From contig JAKAMV010000737.1 of NCBI GenBank assembly GCA_021812735.1, forward strand, positions 1-5,068: 5,068 nucleotides of DNA, written 5' to 3'. Within the stretch, counting starts at the first letter, position 1. Every line of letters begins with the position of its first letter. Below the pieces are notes generated by a model, which was not told the DNA's origin, ran no database searches, and saw nothing but the letters and a program-made list of their open reading frames with translations. Both the position numbers and the translations under genes were made by a program. This stretch comes from Chloroflexota bacterium (GTDB lineage Bacteria > Chloroflexota > Limnocylindria > Limnocylindrales > CSP1-4). Shown here in pieces: positions 1 through 5,068 of this stretch.

Positions 1-310
<310 letters not shown>

Positions 311-313
311 CGT

Positions 314-319
314 TACTAT
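314..319 (+). promoter_or_regulatory. Probable -10 element for the leader ORF and MFS gene
   Basis: TACTAT (matches the TAnnnT pattern) lies exactly 7 nt before a GTG at 327. With the usual 6-8 nt between -10 and transcription start, the GTG would be at or within a base or two of +1, as in leaderless actinobacterial, Chloroflexota or Deinococcus promoters. There is no recognisable -35. It is the only AT-rich hexamer in this spacer. Confidence 0.5.
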
Positions 320-326
320 CGGCGGC

Positions 327-425
327 GTGCCCGACCCTCGCACGGTGGCGGCGCCCGTCGCGCGCCGCTTCCTCGTCCTGCGCCACTTCCTCACGCCCCC
401 GCCGTCGCTGCTCGCCGCCGCATGA
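327..425 (+). CDS. 32-residue leader-like ORF overlapping the MFS start; possible remnant of a YcaQ/HTH_42-family N-terminus
   Basis: GTG at 327 begins a 32-codon frame ending in TGA at 423-425. That TGA overlaps the MFS ATG (422-424) in an ATGA arrangement typical of translational coupling. The frame starts 7 nt after a TACTAT element, with no Shine-Dalgarno, consistent with leaderless translation. The peptide contains PVARRFLVLRHFLTPP, which from memory resembles the first helix of winged-helix YcaQ/HTH_42-type (AlkX-like) proteins, whose N-termini often read ARRFLxxRHxLxPP. If so, this is the promoter and first codons of such a gene, truncated where the MFS gene now begins. Alternatively it is a short leader peptide that delivers ribosomes to the MFS start, or a chance frame. 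The family resemblance is recollection, not a search result. Confidence 0.35.
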   Translation: MPDPRTVAAPVARRFLVLRHFLTPPPSLLAAA

Positions 426-1795
426 GTAGCGCGCCGTCCGCCGCGCCGTCCGCGCTGCGCCCCGACCGCGCGCGCCGCTGGCTGCCGGTCTTGGCCGCGT
501 TCGTCGTCGGTGCCATCGCCTACGCCGGCCTCTACTGCTTCCCGCCGATCTCCGTGGCCTACGCCACCGAGTTCGGCATCGGTCGAACCGTCGCGGTCGC
601 GCCATGGACCCTCTTCCTCCTCGTGACCGGCCTCTCGAGCCCGCTGCTCGGCCGCGCCTACGACCTGATCGCGGACCGCTGGCTGCTTGCGGCCGGCCTG
701 CTCCTGATGGCGATCGGCTGGGGCGTGGCGGCGCTCGCCACGGACGTGCGCCTGCTCGTGGTGGCCTACGGGCTTCTGCTCGCGGTCGGCCTCGAGCTCG
801 TGTTCGTGGGCACCACGACGGCGATCTCGCGCCGCTACGCCGGCGTGACCGGGCTGGCGCTCGGGATCGCGTACGCCGGCCCCGGCGCGGGCGTGGCCGT
901 CGCGCTGCCGCTGGTGACGCCGGCGATCCCACTGCTCGGTTGGCGTGAGATCGTGGCGATCTTCGGAGTCCTCGCGCTGGCCGGCCTGCCGTTCGTCTGG
1001 CTGATGACGAGCGGCCCGGCGATCCTGATCCCGGCCCGTGCTCCGCGGCACCCCGCTGCGACACCTACGGCCGCGACGACCCTCAGCGCCGGCGCGCTGC
1101 ATGAGACATCCGCCCCGGGGGCGGTCGGTGCGGCTCAGGAGGTCGCTCCAGCCGGTGACCTGGGCCGGCCCGACACGCTCCGCCGGACGCTCCGCACCGC
1201 TCGTTTCTGGATGCTGTTCCTGGGGGCAGTCGCGATCGGCGTGATGGACGAGGGCGTCTTCCAGACGTTCTTGCCGCACGCTACTCGGCAGGGCGTGCCC
1301 GAGGCGCTGGCGGCCCAAGGACTCGCCGTCGAATCGGTCTCGTACATCGTCGGGCAGCTCGTCGGCGGGGCGCTCTCCGATCGGCTTGGAAGGCGCGCGG
1401 TCGGGCTCGCCGCGCTCGTCGTCGTCGCGCTCGGCTCGACCGCCGCGTTCGGCGCGACCGGCGCGACCGCGGAGGTCGCCGTGGCCGGCGTGGTCCTGCA
1501 CGGCTTCGGCATGGGGGCCACCATCGCGGTCCGCTCGGCCGCCTTCAGCGATGTCTTCGGCGGCCCCAACTTCGGGTCGATCTTCGGCGTGCTCGCGGTG
1601 GCCTACCCGCTCGGCGGCATCCTGCCGGTCGAGCTCGGTGGGATCAGCGTGGACCGTCTGGGCACCTACTGGCCAGTCTACGGACTGGTGATGGCCGCCG
1701 TGCTGGTGTGGGGTATCGCCCTCCTGGTCGCGGGACCGCGGTGGCACGGCCGGGCCGGGCGCTCGCGCCTGCGGCGCGCGGTCGGGCGCGCCTGA
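422..1795 (+). CDS. MFS transporter, 12 TM, oxalate/formate antiporter (OFA)/monocarboxylate-like
   Basis: This is a 457-residue inner-membrane secondary transporter with about 12 hydrophobic helices in two halves (roughly residues 20-195 and 262-438), joined by a hydrophilic loop (about 196-258). The first half has a motif-A-like loop, GRAYDLIADR (77-86), and a motif-C-like GIAYAGPGAG (148-157) in TM5. The second half has a clean motif A, GGALSDRLGRR (315-325). The segment FGGPNFGSIFG (379-389), followed by YPLGGILPVELGG, recalls the OFA/MCT signature around TM11, so organic anion exchange or efflux is the best guess; the substrate cannot be read. ATG at 422 is preferred over the in-frame ATG at 284, because the extra 46 residues are Arg/Pro-rich, start inside the 43-bp repeat and precede the promoter-like TACTAT. 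No Shine-Dalgarno precedes 422; coupling to the 327-425 ORF could supply ribosomes. It is convergent with the ABC operon. Confidence 0.88.
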   Translation: MSSAPSAAPSALRPDRARRWLPVLAAFVVGAIAYAGLYCFPPISVAYATEFGIGRTVAVAPWTLFLLVTGLSSPLLGRAYDLIADRWLLAAGLLLMAIGWGVAALATDVRLLVVAYGLLLAVGLELVFVGTTTAISRRYAGVTGLALGIAYAGPGAGVAVALPLVTPAIPLLGWREIVAIFGVLALAGLPFVWLMTSGPAILIPARAPRHPAATPTAATTLSAGALHETSAPGAVGAAQEVAPAGDLGRPDTLRRTLRTARFWMLFLGAVAIGVMDEGVFQTFLPHATRQGVPEALAAQGLAVESVSYIVGQLVGGALSDRLGRRAVGLAALVVVALGSTAAFGATGATAEVAVAGVVLHGFGMGATIAVRSAAFSDVFGGPNFGSIFGVLAVAYPLGGILPVELGGISVDRLGTYWPVYGLVMAAVLVWGIALLVAGPRWHGRAGRSRLRRAVGRA

Positions 1796-1813
1796 CGCCA
1801 GGCTGCGTCAGGC
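1790..1813. terminator. Bidirectional hairpin between convergent genes
   Basis: GCCTGACGC (1790-1798), a 6-nt loop, then GCGTCAGGC (1805-1813) form a perfect 9-bp stem. It overlaps the MFS stop codon (1793-1795) and lies 10 nt beyond the permease stop (1824-1826). No T-tract follows on either strand, so it is not a canonical intrinsic terminator, but U-less GC-rich hairpins are common at convergent ends in high-GC genomes and could also block 3' exonucleases. Confidence 0.6.
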
Positions 1814-1823
1814 CATCGCGCGT

Positions 1824-3011
1824 TCAGGCCACCTCGCGGCGGATCGTGGCAGCCGCAAGGACGACGAAGAACCCGGCCACCGCGACCAGCACGACCACGT
1901 CGAGCTGTACCCCTGACGCCGTCAGGTCCCGCCCCTGGATCATGATCTCGCGCAGCCCGTCCGCCGCGTAGGTGAGCGGCAGCACCCGCGCGACCGGCTG
2001 CAGCAGCGCCGGCAGCGTCTCGATCCGCCAGAAGATCCCCGACAGCAAACCCTGCGGGACGATCACGAGCGGGATGAACTGCAGGATCTGGAACTCCGTC
2101 CGGGCGAACGTCGAGATGAAGATGCCCAGGCTCACCGCACCGATCGCCAGCAGCAGGGCAACGGCGAACGCCAGCAGCGGGCTTCCCACGCTCGGCACCG
2201 CGAGCCCCACCGTGAACGGGCCGAGCGGGCCGATGGCGGGGACGTCGACCTTCAGCAGCGTGAACGCCAGCAGGACGATCACCTGGAGTGTCGCGAAGAT
2301 ACCGAACCCGAGCGTGTACCCGAGCACGATCTCACCCTTCGTGATCGGCGTGGCCAGCAGTCGCTCGAGCGTCCCACCGATGCGCTCCCGCAGGAAGCTG
2401 ACGCCTGTCAGCACGAACACCAGGAAATAGACGATGAACGCGATGAAGAACGGCGAAAGGGCATCGAAGCTGTCCGCGTCGGGCGCACCGAAGATCGTGC
2501 GGTGCTCGATCCGTGGGGGCGGCGCCGCGCCCGGCACAGCCGTCGCCACCGCGGTCGCGAGGAGCTGCTCGACCTGGGCCACCTGACCGCTCTCCGTCGG
2601 AGCATTGGCGCCGGGCGTCAGGACGATCAGCTGGAGTCCCTCTCCGGCCGTCAGGCGGGCGGTGGCGTCCGGTGGGATCACCAGGGCCACGTCGAGCTCG
2701 CCGTCCGCCAGCGCCGCCCGGGCGGTCGCCTCGTCCACGGTCGACGACGGGACGGCGACGAGATTCCCGGACGCGAAACGGCGGAACTGGCCGCGCGTGG
2801 CGATCAACACGTCGGCGATCCGCTGACCGACCGAACCGTCCCGGTTCACGATGGCGAGCCGCACCGGGACGCTCTGCTGGTCCCGCAGCACCCACCCGAG
2901 CAGCGCCGAGAGCACGAGCGGCACCACGAAGATCAGCGCGAGCGTGCGCCGGTCGCGACGGAACTGGGCGACGATGCGGCGCACGACGGCCGAGAGGCGG
3001 CGCGGGTTCAC
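1824..3011 (-). CDS. ABC-2 type exporter permease (ABC2_membrane_3-like)
   Basis: This 395-residue membrane subunit of an ABC exporter partners the ATPase encoded just upstream. The layout is that of the ABC2_membrane_3 group. It has an N-terminal helix (about 23-42), a large extracytoplasmic domain (about 43-185), then a cluster of helices (about 186-206, 228-252, 278-302, 307-327 and 371-390). The cytoplasmic coupling segment RERIGGTLERLLATPITKGE (208-227) is the characteristic ABC-2 motif. LLSGIFWRIETLP (322-334) and PLTYAADGLREI (345-356) are the usual late motifs. The start is GTG 3011-3009, overlapping the ATPase stop as GTGA, with a perfect AGGAGG at 3024-3019 spaced 7 nt from it, so the two are translationally coupled. 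It likely exports a lipophilic compound or drug (DrrB/YhhJ-like); the substrate is unknown. Confidence 0.92.
   Translation of the reverse strand: MNPRRLSAVVRRIVAQFRRDRRTLALIFVVPLVLSALLGWVLRDQQSVPVRLAIVNRDGSVGQRIADVLIATRGQFRRFASGNLVAVPSSTVDEATARAALADGELDVALVIPPDATARLTAGEGLQLIVLTPGANAPTESGQVAQVEQLLATAVATAVPGAAPPPRIEHRTIFGAPDADSFDALSPFFIAFIVYFLVFVLTGVSFLRERIGGTLERLLATPITKGEIVLGYTLGFGIFATLQVIVLLAFTLLKVDVPAIGPLGPFTVGLAVPSVGSPLLAFAVALLLAIGAVSLGIFISTFARTEFQILQFIPLVIVPQGLLSGIFWRIETLPALLQPVARVLPLTYAADGLREIMIQGRDLTASGVQLDVVVLVAVAGFFVVLAAATIRREVA
1912..1926. repeat. 15-bp perfect palindrome inside the permease gene
   Basis: CCTGACG, one central C, CGTCAGG. It shares the CCTGACGC word with the hairpin at 1790-1813, about 100 bp away. 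It lies in codons for the LTASGVQ region of the permease, so it may be chance. A one-base centre makes it a poor hairpin but a possible protein-binding dyad. Confidence 0.3.
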
Positions 3012-3787
3012 GCCGGCGCCTCCTCTCCCGCGAACCGCAGGAACGCCTCCTCCAGGTCCGCCGTCCCGGCGCGCCGTCGCAGCTCCATGCCGCTCCCGCG
3101 GGCGATGACGCGCCCGGCGCGGATGAAGAGCAGCTCGTCGCAGCGGTCCGCTTCGTCCATTACGTGGCTCGTGACCAGCAGCGTCGCCCCAGCCGCCGCC
3201 AGCGACCGAAAGTGCCGCCAGAACTGCACGCGCAGCGCCGGATCGATCCCGACCGTCGGCTCGTCGAGGACCACGATCGGCGGTCGGTGCACCAGCGCGC
3301 AGGCCAGCGAGAGTCGCCGACGCATCCCGCCCGACAGCTGGATCGCGGGCGTGTCGCGCCGGTCGGCCAGCTCGACCACCTGGAGCGCGTCGACGAGCCG
3401 CGAGCGCTCGAACGACCCGTAGAGTCCGGCGAAGAACCGGAGGTTTTCCCAGACCGAGAGCTCCGCGTAGATCCCGTCGGCCTGGGTCATGTAGCCGACG
3501 CGCGCGAGCATCTCCCGCGACGGCACGCGCCGCCCGAGCAGGTACGCCTCGCCTGCCGTTGGCCGCGCGAGACCCACGAGCAACCGGATCAGCGTGGTCT
3601 TTCCAGAGCCGTTGGGGCCGAGCAACCCGTAGATCCGGCCGGCCTCGAGGGCGAGGTCCACGCCATCGACTGCCCGCAGCGGACCGAAGGTCTTGACCAG
3701 GCCGCGCGCCTCGATCGCGGGCTGCGCAGAAAAGGCAGGGCCCGGGAGACCATCCCCGCCGCGTCCCGCCGCCCGCTCGGCCGTCAT
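3008..3787 (-). CDS. ABC exporter ATP-binding protein (DrrA/CcmA-like)
   Basis: This 259-residue cytoplasmic ATPase powers the permease encoded next. All nucleotide-binding motifs are intact: Walker A GPNGSGKTT (57-65), Q-loop YMTQAD (Q102), signature LSGGMRRR (151-158), Walker B IVVLDEP with catalytic E176, D-loop VGIDP (179-183) and switch H208. SGGM in place of SGGQ, and VGIDP, are typical of drug/ABC-2 exporter ATPases. A Gly/Pro-rich tail of about 22 residues precedes the ATPase core, which ends soon after a short DLEEAFLRFAGEE C-terminus. The start is ATG 3787-3785, preceded by GAGGGAGGG (3799-3791). The frame stays open to an ATG at 3901, but the 38 extra residues would run through the operator and promoter, so that start is rejected. 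It is the first gene of a two-gene operon, probably repressed by the divergent TetR protein. Confidence 0.94.
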   Translation of the reverse strand: MTAERAAGRGGDGLPGPAFSAQPAIEARGLVKTFGPLRAVDGVDLALEAGRIYGLLGPNGSGKTTLIRLLVGLARPTAGEAYLLGRRVPSREMLARVGYMTQADGIYAELSVWENLRFFAGLYGSFERSRLVDALQVVELADRRDTPAIQLSGGMRRRLSLACALVHRPPIVVLDEPTVGIDPALRVQFWRHFRSLAAAGATLLVTSHVMDEADRCDELLFIRAGRVIARGSGMELRRRAGTADLEEAFLRFAGEEAPA

Positions 3788-3840
3788 CGGCCCTCCCTCG
3801 TCAGCTCCGCCCTGCCGCTCGCATGCCCAACCCACGCTTG

Positions 3841-3870
3841 ACGTTACGTACATACTCGTACGTATGTCAA
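3841..3870 (-). promoter_or_regulatory. Probable promoter of the ABC exporter operon
   Basis: Reading leftwards there is a perfect -35 TTGACA (3870-3865), an 18-nt spacer and TAACGT (3846-3841; fits TAnnnT but only 3 of 6 to consensus). Transcription would start near 3834, giving a leader of about 45 nt that carries the GAGGGAGGG ribosome site of the ATPase gene. It is embedded entirely in the operator. The -10 is the weak part of the call. Confidence 0.5.
3851..3856 (+). promoter_or_regulatory. Probable -10 element of the tetR promoter (leaderless)
   Basis: CATACT (4 of 6 to TATAAT) ends 7 nt before the ATG at 3864, the same geometry as TACTAT before the GTG at 327. It lies within the operator, giving a direct route to autorepression. 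An alternative is TTGACG (3838-3843) as a -35 with a poor -10 near 3861-3866, which would move the start codon to GTG 3885. Confidence 0.4.
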
Positions 3871-4793
3871 GTCCAATCGGGCGTGTGCCGGGCAGGCTCA
3901 ACAGTCACGGGCAACGGCCCGACGTGGCGGACACGGGGGGCCGGAGGCAGCCCAGTGCCCATGACCCGACTCGCGCGGAAGACCTGAGCCGGACCGCTGT
4001 CCGAACCGGCACGCGGAGCCGCGCGACCCGCGAGCGGATCCTGCAGGCCGCCAGGGACGAGCTCGCCGGATCGGATCGGCTGACGGTCCGCGCGGTCGCC
4101 GCTCGCGCCGGCGTGTCCCGGCAGACGATCTACTACCACGTTCGAGGGCTCGCCGGCCTGCGCGCCGCCCTCGCTCCCTCCCAGGGGGCCGCGGCCACGG
4201 CACCCGCCGACACGCGGGAACGCATCATCCAGGCCGCGGTGCGCGTGCTGTCGCGGCCGGGGATACCGGCGGGCATCGACGAGATCGCGGCCGAGGCGGG
4301 CGTCACGAAAGGGGCGGTCTACCACCACTTCACCGACCGGCGCGCGCTCCTGCGCGCGGTGGCCGAACGGGTGACGCCGGTCGACGAGATCCTGGCCGCC
4401 CTGGCGGCGACACACGGGCTGCCCGACCGAGAGGCGTTGGTGGTACTGCTCCGCGCCTACCACGCCGCCATCGCGGCGCGCGCGGAACTTGTGCGCAACC
4501 TCGTGATCGCGAGTTCCCGCGATCCCGAGCTGGTGGCGACGCTGACCGAAGAGATGGTGGGCCGCGGCGCCCCCTCGCTGCTGGGGTGGGTCGCCGAGCG
4601 CGTGGCGCGCGGCACGCTCCGCCCGGTCGAGCCCGCGCTGGTCCTGCAGGCGTTGTTCGGCGCTGCCTGGATCCCGATCGTGTTCGGCCCGCACCTGTTC
4701 GACGCAATCCGGCGGATCGGGGGCCGACCCGTGGCCGAGGTCGCCGAGGACTATGTCGACCTACTCTTGAACGGGCTCTCCGCGGGGCGCTAA
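3864..4793 (+). CDS. TetR/AcrR-family regulator with two tandem TetR_N helix-turn-helix domains
   Basis: This 309-residue DNA-binding repressor is expected to control the divergent ABC exporter operon and itself. A polar, probably disordered tail (1-54) leads into a first TetR_N domain (about 55-102): TRERILQAARDEL, then a helix-turn-helix with recognition segment VSRQTIYYHV (84-93). After a short Ala/Pro linker a second, more canonical TetR_N domain follows (about 117-170): TRERIIQAAVRVL, then VTKGAVYHHFTDRRALLRAV (147-166). One ligand-binding/dimerisation domain follows (about 171-309). Normal TetR proteins have a single HTH and about 190-220 residues, so this is long by roughly one domain. 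The two HTHs share TRERI-QAA at their starts but otherwise diverge. ATG 3864 is chosen for its 7-nt spacing from CATACT; GTG 3885 or 3924 are alternatives and would only shorten the tail. The gene is convergent with dnaK. Confidence 0.9.
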   Translation: MSSPIGRVPGRLNSHGQRPDVADTGGRRQPSAHDPTRAEDLSRTAVRTGTRSRATRERILQAARDELAGSDRLTVRAVAARAGVSRQTIYYHVRGLAGLRAALAPSQGAAATAPADTRERIIQAAVRVLSRPGIPAGIDEIAAEAGVTKGAVYHHFTDRRALLRAVAERVTPVDEILAALAATHGLPDREALVVLLRAYHAAIAARAELVRNLVIASSRDPELVATLTEEMVGRGAPSLLGWVAERVARGTLRPVEPALVLQALFGAAWIPIVFGPHLFDAIRRIGGRPVAEVAEDYVDLLLNGLSAGR

Positions 4794-4796
4794 ACC

Positions 4797-4812
4797 TCAC
4801 CGGACGGGGTGA
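4797..4812. terminator. Weak hairpin between convergent tetR and dnaK ends
   Basis: TCACC (4797-4801), a 6-nt loop and GGTGA (4808-4812) form a 5-bp stem shortly after the tetR TAA. There is no T-tract. It is the best dyad I see in the 57-bp gap and could serve both genes, but it is weak and may be chance. Confidence 0.25.
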
Positions 4813-4850
4813 CCGCACGGGCCGGGCATCCTCCGACAGGACCCCTCGGT

Positions 4851-5068
4851 TCACACCTCCTTGTACTCGCCCTCGACCGCCTCGTCTTCGCCGCGACCCT
4901 GGCCGCCCGCCGTGCCCGCGCCGGCTCCGCCAGCCGCGCCGGCGCCGGTCCCCTCGCCGGCCCCCGTGCCGTCACCGCCGACCGGCCCGGCCTGCTGGTA
5001 TGCCGCCGTGCCCACCTTCTGCAGCTGCGTCGCGAGCTCCTGCGTCCGCCGGCGGATCGCGTCCATGT
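4851..5068 (-). CDS. dnaK: Chaperone DnaK (Hsp70), C-terminal end (partial, runs off the right edge)
   Basis: The last 71 codons plus the stop are visible. The segment IRRRTQELATQLQKVGTAAYQQ matches the final helix of the Hsp70 lid (DnaK usually has LxxASxKLGEAMYQQ there). A Gly/Ala-rich flexible stretch follows, then an acidic end, RGEDEAVEGEYKEV, comparable to the usual DVVDAEFEEV tail. The ATG at 5066 is internal; the gene certainly begins far outside the window. The ATPase and substrate-binding domains are not visible, so identity rests on the lid and tail. The gene points leftwards at tetR, which is convergent. No grpE or dnaJ follows directly; the dnaJ start lies at 145 on the same strand. 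The Gly/Ala region is longer and lower in complexity than in E. coli DnaK. Confidence 0.85.
   Translation of the reverse strand, partial: MDAIRRRTQELATQLQKVGTAAYQQAGPVGGDGTGAGEGTGAGAAGGAGAGTAGGQGRGEDEAVEGEYKEV

Larger units (their letters stand above)
3837..3871. promoter_or_regulatory. Composite operator with overlapping inverted repeats (probable TetR-family binding site)
   Basis: This AT-rich island between the divergent ATPase and tetR genes contains at least three offset dyads. CTTGAC (3837-3842) pairs with GTCAAG (3866-3871), centre 3854. TACGTAC (3845-3851) pairs with GTACGTA (3858-3864), centre 3854.5. ACATAC (3850-3855) pairs with GTATGT (3862-3867), centre 3858.5; this last half-site resembles the AcrR operator half-site TACATAC/GTATGTA. 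GTACATAC and GTACGTAT (3848 and 3858) are also direct repeats one helical turn apart. The region overlaps the presumed promoters in both directions and the tetR ATG, so one occupied site could repress both. The number of dyads suggests more than one dimer, or a regulator with extra DNA-binding domains. Confidence 0.8.

Noticed and set aside
2513..3841. Long plus-strand open frame (442 codons) opposite the ABC genes
   Set aside because: It is Arg/Pro/Ala-rich and spans two unrelated genes and the operator on the other strand. The opposite strand has intact Walker motifs and ABC-2 motifs.
3693..3863. Upstream extension of TetR to ATG 3693
   Set aside because: It would overlap the ATPase gene by about 95 bp and run through the promoter region. 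The added residues look like antisense translation.
3788..3901. Extension of the ABC ATPase to an ATG at 3901
   Set aside because: It would translate through the operator and promoter region, overlap the divergent tetR start and ignore the GAGGGAGGG site before ATG 3787.
3867..4694. Minus-strand open frame (275 codons) opposite tetR
   Set aside because: Composition is Arg/Gly/Asp-rich without recognisable motifs. The plus strand encodes two HTH domains.

Overview
This is a very GC-rich stretch of bacterial chromosome. No phage, plasmid, IS, tRNA, rRNA or CRISPR signals are visible. GC content, the DnaJ N-terminus and the apparent leaderless promoters would fit Chloroflexota (Limnocylindria-like) or a deep actinobacterial lineage such as Thermoleophilia; this placement is inference from impression, not from a search.

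The window is framed by two halves of a chaperone locus, both on the minus strand. The right edge holds the C-terminal end of DnaK (4851-5068) and the left edge the first 48 codons of DnaJ (1-145). About 4.7 kb of unrelated efflux genes lies between them, and no grpE is seen there. DnaJ appears to have its own promoter (TATACT just upstream of its ATG).

From left to right, the insert holds: a spacer with a 43-bp imperfect tandem duplication; a 32-codon leader-like ORF (327-425) preceded by TACTAT and overlapping by ATGA the start of an MFS transporter (422-1795, +); and a 9-bp perfect hairpin at the convergent gene ends. Next comes a two-gene ABC exporter operon on the minus strand: ATPase 3008-3787, then permease 1824-3011, coupled by a GTGA overlap with a perfect AGGAGG. 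A 76-bp divergent control region with an elaborate set of overlapping dyads follows. The last gene is a divergent TetR-family regulator (3864-4793, +), convergent with dnaK.

The ABC operon and the regulator form a classic divergent efflux/repressor module: TetR is expected to sit on the shared operator, block both promoters, and release on binding an exported compound. The most unusual feature is that this regulator carries two complete TetR-type helix-turn-helix domains in tandem (residues about 55-102 and 117-170) before a single ligand-binding domain. It faces an operator with several offset inverted repeats instead of one simple palindrome. The MFS gene is not obviously under the same operator and may be a separate acquisition.
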